A stretch of 64,000 bases of DNA, taken from contig FMVK01000004.1 of assembly GCA_900102065.1 (NCBI GenBank), positions 124,001-188,000 of the forward strand, in the 5' to 3' direction. Shown one piece after another: positions 8,300 through 17,437 of the stretch. Source of the DNA: Lachnospiraceae bacterium XPB1003 (GTDB lineage: Bacteria > Bacillota > Clostridia > Lachnospirales > Lachnospiraceae). Within the stretch, counting starts at the first letter, position 1; each line of letters starts with the position of its first letter. Both the position numbers and the translations under genes were made by a program. The notes below the pieces were generated by a model, which worked only from the letters and a program-made list of their open reading frames with translations, did no database searches and had not been told where the DNA came from.

Positions 8300-9334
8300 A
8301 TGCAGAGAAAATATCATATTTTACATATAGTCGGTTATATTGTAATACTTGCACTATTCATGTTGGGAACTTTGTTTTACAGACAATCCCTTCTGGTAGT
8401 GCTTTTACTTCTCATGTTCATGATCATCCCTCTTTCGGTATTCATGACGGCCAGAACGGCGGAACGCCTTACTGTCAGATTAGTAAGACCGGAGGGCCCT
8501 TTTCCTGTGGGAAAACAGATCGAACTGAAACTCATTCTTTCGAATCCATCCATCTTTCCGATGCTTAACTGCAGATTGAATTTTTCTCTGGGTAATTCAT
8601 TATATGAGAGCTTTACCAATGAACTGACGATCGCGGCGGAAGCAAAGAAGGATACGGGGATCATGCTGCCTCTTGATACTTCTCAGGCGGGGCTTATCCG
8701 CATCAGGTTCAGCACATTGTCGGTAACGGATTTTCTTCATGTATGTACGTTTACGCTGCCTTTTAAGGACTATGCGGAGATACCGGTGCTTCCTGAGGAA
8801 CGTGAACTTCCTTTGCTCAGACTTTCCAAAGCTGTTGTCGAAACGGAAGACAGTGTACAGTCCGGAGAGGGCGAACTTACCACCGACTTAAAGCAGATCA
8901 GAGAATACAGAGTGGGTGACAGATTGAGGGATATCCATTGGAAACAGTCGGCCAAGGCCGAGGAAATCCTGGTCAAAGAATATGAGCGCTCGAAAGAATT
9001 GTACTATCTGATATTGCCTGAAATGGAGAGGGATTTCTTCAAGGATGATCTTGAGAATATCTATGCTTTGGGAAAATATCTTATCAGACAAAAAGAGACT
9101 TTCCGCGTGGCTTTGACAGATCCGGATAACGGAAGCGTAGAGATCTGTGTGGTAACTGCAGAAGAGGAATTGCTAACCGTTCTCTATAAGATCTATTCCA
9201 TGTACGGAAGCTTAAAAAGTGGAGAGGTCTCGAAGACATATGACTGGTTTGAAAAACAGTATCCGGATATGTACGGGGTGATCAGGATACGAAAGGGCGT
9301 TATAGTCACTCCCATAACCATTGAACAGTATTAA
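8300..9334 (+). CDS. DUF58 domain-containing membrane protein
   Basis: A 344-residue protein with two close N-terminal membrane segments (about residues 8-50), a beta-rich middle and the DUF58 core, whose hallmark VGDRLRDIHWKQSAK lies near 204-218. DUF58 proteins resemble a von Willebrand type A fold and are almost always encoded between a MoxR ATPase and a transglutaminase protein, as here, with 3-base gaps on both sides. A role as an adaptor between the ATPase and the membrane partner is inferred from this context only. The ribosome site is internal to the moxR end, consistent with translational coupling. Confidence 0.92.
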   Translation: MQRKYHILHIVGYIVILALFMLGTLFYRQSLLVVLLLLMFMIIPLSVFMTARTAERLTVRLVRPEGPFPVGKQIELKLILSNPSIFPMLNCRLNFSLGNSLYESFTNELTIAAEAKKDTGIMLPLDTSQAGLIRIRFSTLSVTDFLHVCTFTLPFKDYAEIPVLPEERELPLLRLSKAVVETEDSVQSGEGELTTDLKQIREYRVGDRLRDIHWKQSAKAEEILVKEYERSKELYYLILPEMERDFFKDDLENIYALGKYLIRQKETFRVALTDPDNGSVEICVVTAEEELLTVLYKIYSMYGSLKSGEVSKTYDWFEKQYPDMYGVIRIRKGVIVTPITIEQY

Positions 9335-9337
9335 AAG

Positions 9338-12037
9338 ATGAAAATAAATCTCATTAATGCAAAAAAGCCTGACAAACGTCAGACCAAAGAACGCAGAAAA
9401 GAACTGACTGCAAGAGAAAAAGATCTTGAAAGATTCGGAGTATCCATAGGTGATATCCACACCGACAGGGTGCAGAACAGATTCTTCCTATGCTTTATCA
9501 GAGCGGTGCTGATATTCCTTGCCACTTACGGAATGGTGGGAGCGCTGGCATCTTCTTTTGAGATGCGATACTCAGTACCGATAGTGGTGGCATCACTTTT
9601 TGCGCTCGCCTTTTTTTCGGCATTTCTTTACTACAATAAAATAACTTTTTATTTGGGATATATCGTAGTATTCGTTGGTTTTGTTGCATTCTCGGTGAGA
9701 GGTTACTGGTATATCAATTCGGGTTATCAGGCCTTTATGAACGAGCTCTACAACAGATATTCGGATTACTTTGGCATGGTATCCATCAGACAGGCAACGG
9801 AAACCATCACGAACAGATATATGACGGTGACGGTTGCCATGATCTTTATGGGATGGTTTTTTTCGATATTGCTGAACATATCCATATCCGGATATATGAA
9901 TCTGCCCATAACATTCATGCTGACTTTCTTTCCTCTGCAGGCGGCTTTCTATATTGATATAGTTCCGCCTATCCAGTATCTGATAATGCTCCTTGCGGTT
10001 TATATCGCAGTTGCGCTGCTCAGGTATTCCGGACATTTCGGCCTGCCCTATCGTCATCCCAAGGGGGAGGAGTTTGACAGGAGCAGAAGTGATAAGAAGC
10101 AAAAAAAGGTAAGACATAAGCATGTATATCTTGCAAGCAGCTTCGGAATGCTTTTGATCACAATATACAGCATAGTGCTTTCCACTGTTTTTCTTCTGGT
10201 TACGGGAGGGATTTTTTCTTCCGACATCAATGGGAAATATATTTCCAACAAAGTTAAGGACACAACTGACAGTTTTGTAAAAGTCGCCGTTCAGGGTGGT
10301 TTAAATTCTCTGCTGAACCGATATCGTGCAACCGGCGGACTTGCTAAGGGAAAACTCGGAGGTATAGGTAATGTTAACCCCGATTTCCAGACAGATATAA
10401 TAGCAAGGTTCGTTCCTTATACGTCCGGCACAGTTTATCTTAAGGGGTACACAGGAACATATTACAGTGATAATACCTTTTCACCCATTATCCCGGGAGT
10501 TCCCACCATGGACGATCCCGCGATGCCTGCTACGGACAATTATGCAAAAATGTGGTTAGGCATAACGGATGCGGATACTTATTATGATTACAAGCCATAT
10601 CACGGCTTTTATACGGGAACGGCTAAACCGGATGAACGCAAGGGAATACCCGAAGCAGTGACCAAATATGCCAGAAAGAACTATAAGGAAGCTTTTGAAC
10701 TTCTTGATGACGAAAAGACTCTCAGATCCTTTGCAGGCGGCGAGGTGATGAGGGAGAATTATGAAGTGCTTTTTGAGCCCTATGAGCTTGGGGTTCAGAC
10801 TGAGATGAATCCCAATATCACATTGGAATATGAAGAGTATGTCTATGAAAATTATCTTCAGTATCCGGAAGAACTGGAAGAAGTATTATCGGATTTCTGT
10901 GACGAAAATGATATAACTTTTGACAGGAAGAAATACGGAGAGGGAACGTTCCATTTTGATGACGAAGAGTTGTTTGCCGAGTCACAGATGGCGCGTATAG
11001 CAACAGCAACCGATATAGCAACAGAGTTCAGGAAAGATTTTCAATATACAATGTCACCGGGAACTACTCCCTGGAATAAAGATGTTGTGGAATATTTCCT
11101 TAGTGTTCAGAAGAGAGGGTATTGCGCTCATTTTGCTTCATCGACGGTATTGCTTCTTCGCTATCTGGGGATTCCCGCGAGATATGCGGAAGGTTACGCG
11201 ATCACATTTACCAATGTCCAGGACAGCAACGGCGTAGAGGGAGATGTTGATGACTGGCAGATAGGCGGAGAAGAATATGAGAATGCCGGCGTTGTTGAAG
11301 TAGAACTTCCCGACGCGGCCGCTCATGCGTGGATCGAGATCTGGATCGACGGATACGGCTGGATACCTTATGAAGTGACACCGCCTTCCGACGGAGAAGA
11401 GATCTCTCCGTCTCAGATGAGTCTTTACAACCTGTTCTCCGGCTTGCTGTTCAGAACATCAAGAAATGCGGCGGAAGCGGAAAAAAACAATGAAGACATG
11501 ATGGATGCGAATGATGGGGATGGCCCTGCTGTGGGCAAACTCAAAGTCTTCCTTAGATCCATAGACTTTTTGGCCGGACCTTTTGTATGGACTCTTGGCC
11601 TGATAGCGCTGGCGGTGATAGGATCAGCTCTCTTTAAGTTTATTAAAAAGAGAATGCATGTAAGAAGACTGATCAGAGATAAGAAGTATTCAGAGGCTCT
11701 GCTTGTGGTCTACAAAAACATCCCGGTTAAGCTCTATAGGGCCGGACTCATCGAAACACGTTATCCCACCCTCAGAGAGGTTGGCAGTGTGATTAAGGCA
11801 TGGATCGCATCCGGAAAGCTTTCGGCTGTTGCAGGTGAGAAAGATGAAGAAGATGAGAATAATAAAAAGCGTAAACATGAGGTGAGATATAAGGCACCCG
11901 GAATAAATAATGAAGAAACTGAAACCTTAATGAAGCTGCTTGAAAAAGCTGCCTTTGCTCCGGATATTTTTACGGAGGCGGAATACAGGACAGGCCGCGG
12001 TTTGGTCAGAAAAATAAGAGTCAGACGTGCGCTATAA
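9338..12037 (+). CDS. Transglutaminase-like polytopic membrane protein (TgpA type)
   Basis: An 899-residue membrane protein. After a charged N-terminus come about seven membrane segments (roughly 45-240 and one near 270-290), then a large extracellular part with a transglutaminase/protease fold domain: Cys596 in GYCAHFAS, His663 in AAHAWIEI, and Glu679 in YEVTPP in place of the usual Asp. Glu is common at this place in Firmicutes relatives. A final membrane segment near 745-765 is followed by a cytoplasmic tail resembling the DUF4129 region. It completes the MoxR-DUF58-transglutaminase operon. The reaction (amide cleavage or crosslinking outside the cell) and the substrate are not known. Confidence 0.92.
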   Translation: MKINLINAKKPDKRQTKERRKELTAREKDLERFGVSIGDIHTDRVQNRFFLCFIRAVLIFLATYGMVGALASSFEMRYSVPIVVASLFALAFFSAFLYYNKITFYLGYIVVFVGFVAFSVRGYWYINSGYQAFMNELYNRYSDYFGMVSIRQATETITNRYMTVTVAMIFMGWFFSILLNISISGYMNLPITFMLTFFPLQAAFYIDIVPPIQYLIMLLAVYIAVALLRYSGHFGLPYRHPKGEEFDRSRSDKKQKKVRHKHVYLASSFGMLLITIYSIVLSTVFLLVTGGIFSSDINGKYISNKVKDTTDSFVKVAVQGGLNSLLNRYRATGGLAKGKLGGIGNVNPDFQTDIIARFVPYTSGTVYLKGYTGTYYSDNTFSPIIPGVPTMDDPAMPATDNYAKMWLGITDADTYYDYKPYHGFYTGTAKPDERKGIPEAVTKYARKNYKEAFELLDDEKTLRSFAGGEVMRENYEVLFEPYELGVQTEMNPNITLEYEEYVYENYLQYPEELEEVLSDFCDENDITFDRKKYGEGTFHFDDEELFAESQMARIATATDIATEFRKDFQYTMSPGTTPWNKDVVEYFLSVQKRGYCAHFASSTVLLLRYLGIPARYAEGYAITFTNVQDSNGVEGDVDDWQIGGEEYENAGVVEVELPDAAAHAWIEIWIDGYGWIPYEVTPPSDGEEISPSQMSLYNLFSGLLFRTSRNAAEAEKNNEDMMDANDGDGPAVGKLKVFLRSIDFLAGPFVWTLGLIALAVIGSALFKFIKKRMHVRRLIRDKKYSEALLVVYKNIPVKLYRAGLIETRYPTLREVGSVIKAWIASGKLSAVAGEKDEEDENNKKRKHEVRYKAPGINNEETETLMKLLEKAAFAPDIFTEAEYRTGRGLVRKIRVRRAL

Positions 12038-12069
12038 CGGACGATACGCTTTTAATATTTCAGGATGCC

Positions 12070-12098
12070 TTGTATGCCATGGTGGCTTGTGCTAAAAT
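12070..12098 (+). promoter_or_regulatory. Probable carA promoter
   Basis: TTGTAT (12070-12075), 17 bases, TAAAAT (12093-12098), 27 bases before the carA ATG. The -35 match is partial, and no arginine or pyrimidine control element is obvious. Confidence 0.55.
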
Positions 12099-12124
12099 TC
12101 CCTACGATAAAAAATGGAGGAATT

Positions 12125-13324
12125 ATGAAAGCATATCTGATCCTTGAGGACGGCACGGTCTTCGCCGGCACTCATATCGGAGCAAAAAAGGAGACCATCA
12201 GCGAAATAGTATTCAACACATCAATGGCCGGATACCCGGAAGTCTTGACTGATCCGTCCTACGCAGGACAGGCTGTCTGTATGACGTATCCCATTATCGG
12301 AAATTACGGGATAATAACTGAAGATATGGAATCGACCAGGATCTGGCCGGATGGATTTATAGTCCGTGAATTGTCAAGAAAACCCTCAAATTTCAGGGCG
12401 GACATGACTATTCAGGACTTTCTTCTTAAGTATGATATTCCCGGTATCGCCGGTATCGATACAAGAGCACTTACAAAGATACTCCGTGAGAAGGGCACCA
12501 TGAACGGATGCATAACTACAAAGGAGTATGACGGTAAGGAAAAAGAAGAACTTCTTGAAAAACTTAAGGCTTATACCACAGGCAACGTGGTTGAGCGTGT
12601 GACATGCAAGGAAAAGTATACTGTTCAGGGAGCGCAGAGTCTTGAGGATAACGGACCTGTTGCAGGATCCGCAGTATATACGGGAGCACACGAGAAGAGT
12701 CCTTCATATGTATATGAGTTAAATGGTAGCGGACTTAAGGTTGCGCTTCTTGATCTGGGACTTAAGAATAATATAGTAAGAAGTCTTGTAATGAGAGGCG
12801 TTACTGTTACTGTATATCCCGCAACTACTTCGGCGGAAGAGATACTTGCGGAGAAGCCCGACGGTATCATGCTTTCCAACGGCCCGGGAGATCCAAAGGA
12901 ATGTAAGGATATTATCAAAGAGATAAAGAAGATCTATGACAGCAATGTTCCGGTATTCTCCATCTGTCTCGGACATCAGTTGATGGCACTGGCAACAGGC
13001 GCTGATACATTCAAGCTTAAATACGGACACAGAGGCGGCAATCATCCTGTTAAAGATCTTGCGACGGGTAAGGTTTATATCTCATCTCAGAATCACGGCT
13101 ATGTTGTTGACATGGCAAGCCTTGATCCTAAGGTGGCAGAACCCGCATTTGTTAATGTCAATGACGGTACCAATGAAGGACTGATATATAAGGGAAAGAA
13201 TATCTTCACGGTTCAGTTCCATCCGGAGTGCTGTCCGGGACCTCAGGATTCGGGATATCTCTTTGACAGGTTCATTGAGATGATGCTTGAAGCATCAGGC
13301 GATAAGTCGCGTCAGAGCGCCTGA
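12125..13324 (+). CDS. carA: Carbamoyl-phosphate synthase small subunit
   Basis: A 399-residue glutamine amidotransferase subunit of carbamoyl-phosphate synthase, supplying ammonia to CarB for arginine and pyrimidine synthesis. The N-terminal CarA domain (MKAYLILEDGTVFAG onward) is followed by a class I GATase domain with nucleophile Cys281 in ICLGHQ and the His366-Pro-Glu368 of FHPE. The start at 12125 has GGAGG 4 bases upstream; upstream in-frame extension to 12065 would cross the promoter. A stretch of about 20 residues after position 165 (QGAQSLEDNGPVAG) looks like a family-variable linker. carB follows after 93 bases. Confidence 0.97.
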   Translation: MKAYLILEDGTVFAGTHIGAKKETISEIVFNTSMAGYPEVLTDPSYAGQAVCMTYPIIGNYGIITEDMESTRIWPDGFIVRELSRKPSNFRADMTIQDFLLKYDIPGIAGIDTRALTKILREKGTMNGCITTKEYDGKEKEELLEKLKAYTTGNVVERVTCKEKYTVQGAQSLEDNGPVAGSAVYTGAHEKSPSYVYELNGSGLKVALLDLGLKNNIVRSLVMRGVTVTVYPATTSAEEILAEKPDGIMLSNGPGDPKECKDIIKEIKKIYDSNVPVFSICLGHQLMALATGADTFKLKYGHRGGNHPVKDLATGKVYISSQNHGYVVDMASLDPKVAEPAFVNVNDGTNEGLIYKGKNIFTVQFHPECCPGPQDSGYLFDRFIEMMLEASGDKSRQSA

Positions 13325-13417
13325 TAAAATAGAAAAAGCTGTAAATTTAGTCAGGGCAAAAGGAATTTTGACCCTGACATCATTATATAAATCGAGAAGG
13401 TTAAAGAGGGAAAAGAG

Positions 13418-16400
13418 ATGCCGAAAAACCCTAATGTTAAAAAAGTTCTTGTTATTGGATCGGGACCGATCGTTATCGGTCAGGCGGCTGAGTTCGATTA
13501 TGCCGGAACACAGGCCTGCAGATCTCTGAAAGAGGAAGGTGTTGAAGTAGTACTCATCAACTCCAATCCCGCGACTATAATGACAGACGGCGATATTGCG
13601 GATCACGTTTATATAGAACCGCTGACCGTAAAGACACTTGAGCATATCATTGAAGTTGAAAAGCCTGACAGTATCCTTCCGAACATGGGCGGACAGGCAG
13701 GTCTCAATTTGGGAATGGAGCTGGAAGAATCCGGATTTTTAGCATCCCATAATGTAAAACTCCTTGGGGCAAGTGCAGAGACCATTTTCAAAGCTGAAGA
13801 CAGGCAGGCATTCAAGGACACCATGGAATCCATTGGTGAGCCCTGTGCACCGTCGGAAGTAGTTAAGACAGTTGAAGACGGTGAAGCATTCGCAAGGAAG
13901 ATAGGATATCCGGTAGTGCTTCGTCCCGCATATACACTTGGAGGAAGCGGCGGCGGTATCGCACACAATCAGACGGAGTTAGATGACATTCTTGCAAACG
14001 GTCTCAGACTTTCAAGAGTAGGCGAGGTGCTTGTTGAGCGCTGCATCGCCGGATGGAAAGAGATCGAATATGAAGTGATGCGTGATGGTGCGGGGAATGT
14101 GATAACCGTCTGCAATATGGAGAATATCGATCCGGTGGGAGTTCATACCGGTGACTCCATCGTTGTTGCTCCTTCGCAGACTCTTTCCGACAAAGAGTAC
14201 CAGATGCTCAGAACATCAGCTTTAAAGATCATTTCAACCCTTGGTGTTACAGGCGGATGCAATGTTCAGTTTGCGCTTCATCCTACAAGTTTTGAGTATT
14301 GTGTCATAGAAGTTAATCCCCGTGTGAGCCGTTCGTCTGCACTGGCATCAAAAGCAACGGGATATCCCATTGCGAAGGTTGCTGCCAAGATAGCTCTCGG
14401 ATATACACTTGATGAGATAAAGAATGCGGTTACAGGCAAGACCTACGCATCATTCGAGCCTGCACTTGACTATTGTGTTGTTAAGATCCCCAGACTTCCT
14501 TTCGATAAATTCATCACAGCTAAGCGCACGCTTACAACCCAGATGAAGGCAACCGGTGAAGTCATGAGTATCTGCACCAATTTTGAAGGCGCACTCATGA
14601 AGGCTATACGTTCTTTGGAACAGCATGTGGACTGCCTTAAAAGCTATGATTTTTCGGGACTGTCAGGTGAGGAGCTGTTTGAAAAACTGGCTACAGTAGA
14701 TGACCAGCGTATATGGGCTGTGGCCGAGGCTTTAAGACGAGGCATTGCTCAGAAGACCATTCATGAGATCACAATGATAGATGAGTGGTTTATTGATAAG
14801 ATAGCGCTCATAACAGAGATGGAGGAGCGGCTTGAGAATGAGCCCATGACAGAGGATCTTATGCGTGAAGCAAAGCGCATGGAATTCCCCGACAGTGTTA
14901 TTGCGAGACTCACAGGAAAAACGGAAAGCGATATCAGGCGTTTCAGAACCGCTTACGGTATCACGGCTGCATTTAAGACCGTAGATACATGCGCGGCAGA
15001 ATTTGATGCCGAGACACCTTATTACTACAGCTGTTTCGACGGTATTAACGAATCCGACGGAAGTTCAAAGGAACTTAATCCCGACGGAAGCCCGAAGAAG
15101 AAAGTACTTGTTCTCGGTTCGGGTCCTATCAGGATCGGTCAGGGTGTGGAATTTGACTATTGTTCGGTTCATGCGACCTGGGCTTTTGCTAAAGCTGGCT
15201 GGGAGACGATAATCGTCAATAACAACCCCGAAACGGTTTCGACCGACTTCGATATTGCGGACAAGCTTTACTTCGAACCGCTTACTCCGGAAGATGTGGA
15301 GAATGTAGTCGATATCGAGCATCCGGACGGCGCAGTTGTTCAGTTCGGAGGACAGACAGCGATCAAGCTTACGGAAGCGCTTATGAAGATGGGCGTTGAG
15401 ATACTCGGCACCAAAGCTGAGGATGTTGATGCTGCGGAAGACCGAGAGCTTTTCGATGAGATACTTGAAAAGACAGGTATCCCCAGAGCTGCAGGCGGAA
15501 CGGTATTTACCGCAGAGGAAGCGAAGGAAGTTGCAAACAGACTGGGATATCCGGTTCTCGTTCGTCCAAGCTATGTTCTCGGCGGACAGGGCATGCAGAT
15601 AGCTCTTTCCGATAAAGAGATAGAAGAATTCATGGCAGTCATCAACCGCTATACGCAGGAGCACCCTGTATTGGTTGATAAGTATCTTGAAGGTAAGGAA
15701 CTGGAAGTCGATGCGGTATGTGACGGAACGGATATCCTGATACCCGGTATCATGGAACACGTTGAGCGTACCGGCGTTCATTCCGGTGACTCAATATCCG
15801 TATATCCCGCGCATACGATATCTGATAAAGTAAGAGAGACCATCGTAGATTATTCGGGAAGACTTGCCAAGGCTCTTCACGTAAAGGGACTTTTAAATAT
15901 CCAGTTCATCGCCATTGGAGATGATGTATATATCATCGAGGTTAACCCGAGATCCTCAAGAACAGTACCTTATATTTCCAAGGTTACCGGAATACCCATC
16001 GTAGTTCTTGCAACTCAGGTGATACTCGGCAAGACCATCAAAGAGCTTGGCTATGAGCCGGGACTTCAGAAGAACGCAGGATACTTTGCCGTAAAGATGC
16101 CTGTATTCTCGTTTGAAAAGATCCGCGGAGCTGAGATAAGCCTTGGACCCGAGATGAAGTCAACAGGTGAGGTCCTCGGAATCGCAGAATCATTTGACGA
16201 AGCGCTGTATAAGGCATTTATCGGTGCCGGTATCGATCTGCCGAAATATAAGCAGATCATACTTACCGTAAAGGATGCGGATAAGGGTGAAGCTATCGAG
16301 ATAGGCAGAAGATTTGAAAAGCTCGGCTATATCATATATGCCACCAGATCTACTGCAAAAGCACTTAATGATGCAGGCGTTCATGCAAGGAAGGTTAATA

Positions 16401-16642
16401 AGATCCATCAGGAGTCGCCTACGGTAATGGATCTTATACTCGGCCATAAGATCGATCTGGTTATCGATACACCTACACAGGGACGCGATAAATCAAGAGA
16501 CGGCTTCCTTATCAGACGAGTATCCATAGAGACAGGTATCCACTGTCTTACCAGTCTTGATACCGCTAATGCACTGCTTTCCAGTCTGGAAGCAAAAGAA
16601 CGCGACAAGACTCAGAGTGTAGTAGATATCACAAAGCTGTAA
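13418..16642 (+). CDS. carB: Carbamoyl-phosphate synthase large subunit
   Basis: A 1074-residue CarB that makes carbamoyl phosphate from bicarbonate, ATP and ammonia passed from CarA. Two homologous ATP-grasp halves are visible, each opening with a VLVIGSGPIVIGQ / VLVLGSGPIRIGQ block (near residues 9 and 565), with RPAYTLGGSGGG and RPSYVLGGQGM nucleotide loops. The C-terminal MGS-like regulatory domain (about 940-1074) includes IYATRSTAKALNDAG and DLVIDTPTQG. Full length for the family. It is preceded by AGAGGGAAAAGAG, and queH follows after 8 bases. Confidence 0.98.
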   Translation: MPKNPNVKKVLVIGSGPIVIGQAAEFDYAGTQACRSLKEEGVEVVLINSNPATIMTDGDIADHVYIEPLTVKTLEHIIEVEKPDSILPNMGGQAGLNLGMELEESGFLASHNVKLLGASAETIFKAEDRQAFKDTMESIGEPCAPSEVVKTVEDGEAFARKIGYPVVLRPAYTLGGSGGGIAHNQTELDDILANGLRLSRVGEVLVERCIAGWKEIEYEVMRDGAGNVITVCNMENIDPVGVHTGDSIVVAPSQTLSDKEYQMLRTSALKIISTLGVTGGCNVQFALHPTSFEYCVIEVNPRVSRSSALASKATGYPIAKVAAKIALGYTLDEIKNAVTGKTYASFEPALDYCVVKIPRLPFDKFITAKRTLTTQMKATGEVMSICTNFEGALMKAIRSLEQHVDCLKSYDFSGLSGEELFEKLATVDDQRIWAVAEALRRGIAQKTIHEITMIDEWFIDKIALITEMEERLENEPMTEDLMREAKRMEFPDSVIARLTGKTESDIRRFRTAYGITAAFKTVDTCAAEFDAETPYYYSCFDGINESDGSSKELNPDGSPKKKVLVLGSGPIRIGQGVEFDYCSVHATWAFAKAGWETIIVNNNPETVSTDFDIADKLYFEPLTPEDVENVVDIEHPDGAVVQFGGQTAIKLTEALMKMGVEILGTKAEDVDAAEDRELFDEILEKTGIPRAAGGTVFTAEEAKEVANRLGYPVLVRPSYVLGGQGMQIALSDKEIEEFMAVINRYTQEHPVLVDKYLEGKELEVDAVCDGTDILIPGIMEHVERTGVHSGDSISVYPAHTISDKVRETIVDYSGRLAKALHVKGLLNIQFIAIGDDVYIIEVNPRSSRTVPYISKVTGIPIVVLATQVILGKTIKELGYEPGLQKNAGYFAVKMPVFSFEKIRGAEISLGPEMKSTGEVLGIAESFDEALYKAFIGAGIDLPKYKQIILTVKDADKGEAIEIGRRFEKLGYIIYATRSTAKALNDAGVHARKVNKIHQESPTVMDLILGHKIDLVIDTPTQGRDKSRDGFLIRRVSIETGIHCLTSLDTANALLSSLEAKERDKTQSVVDITKL

Positions 16643-16650
16643 GGAGAAAG

Positions 16651-17316
16651 ATGATTTCGGATGAAGAGATCCTTAAGCTTCCTAAAGATAATTTTCAAAA
16701 GAAGCTTGATGATATCATAAAAAAGAATACGGCTGCAGGGGTAAGGCCGAAGCTTTTGCTCCACAGCTGTTGTGCACCTTGTTCAAGCTACTGCCTGGAG
16801 TATCTCAGGCAGTATTTTGATATTACGGATTTTTATTATAATCCGAATATCACCGAGGAAGCTGAGTACAGGAAACGCACGGATGAGATAAAGAGGCTGA
16901 TCACTGTGATGAATTCGGAGGATGAGACCCTTCCGATAGGATTCGAAGAAGGAAGATACGATAGCAGAGAATTCTTTGATGCGGTAAAGGGCTTTGAATC
17001 GGAACCGGAAGGTGGATTGCGGTGTGTTAAGTGCTTTAGGCTCAGGCTTTACGAAACGGCAAGGGTTGCCGCCGAGGGACACTTCGACTGCTTCACAACC
17101 ACGCTTACCATATCTCCTCTAAAGAATGCTTCTGTGCTTAATCATATAGGCGAAGAAGCGGGCAGGGAATTCGGCGTGATGTTTTTGCCGTCGGATTTCA
17201 AGAAAAAAGAAGGCTATAATAGATCCGTGGAACTCTCGGAAAAATACGGGTTATACAGGCAGGACTACTGCGGATGCGGTTTTTCAAAAGCGGAGAGGCA
17301 GGGATGCTCTGTATGA
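16651..17316 (+). CDS. queH: Epoxyqueuosine reductase QueH
   Basis: A 221-residue QueH (DUF208) protein, the cobalamin-independent enzyme that reduces epoxyqueuosine to queuosine in the wobble base of tRNAs. The family's metal-cluster cysteines are present: HSCCAPCSSYC near 41-51, the RCVKCFRLRL pair near 125-134, and YCGCGFS at the C-terminus near 209-215. A strong AAGGAGAA site precedes the ATG. It lies 8 bases after carB and so is probably cotranscribed with it, although the functions are unrelated. No other queuosine gene is visible in the window. Confidence 0.93.
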   Translation: MISDEEILKLPKDNFQKKLDDIIKKNTAAGVRPKLLLHSCCAPCSSYCLEYLRQYFDITDFYYNPNITEEAEYRKRTDEIKRLITVMNSEDETLPIGFEEGRYDSREFFDAVKGFESEPEGGLRCVKCFRLRLYETARVAAEGHFDCFTTTLTISPLKNASVLNHIGEEAGREFGVMFLPSDFKKKEGYNRSVELSEKYGLYRQDYCGCGFSKAERQGCSV

Positions 17317-17331
17317 ATATGAGCTTACGGG

Positions 17332-17360
17332 GTGACAGAAATCAAAAATAAAGGTATCAT
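17332..17360 (+). promoter_or_regulatory. Probable argS promoter
   Basis: GTGACA (17332-17337), 17 bases, TATCAT (17355-17360). Downstream, the leader contains the perfect inverted repeat GATCATA-T-TATGATC (17403-17417). No T-box is visible in this short leader. Confidence 0.6.
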
Positions 17361-17437
17361 ACGGAATGTGGCAGATGGCCTGAAGGAATTAAGTGCGGGA
17401 GAGATCATATTATGATCGATCTTCGTGGAGGTATAAA

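Noticed and set aside
12691-13045. - strand open frames within carA and carB
   Set aside because: Short antisense frames with no coding signature opposite clearly assigned enzyme genes.
17316-17437. T-box riboswitch ahead of argS (and of cysS at 23456-23563)
   Set aside because: Both leaders are about 110-120 bases, too short for the usual form, and neither the T-box core nor an antiterminator/terminator pair is visible.
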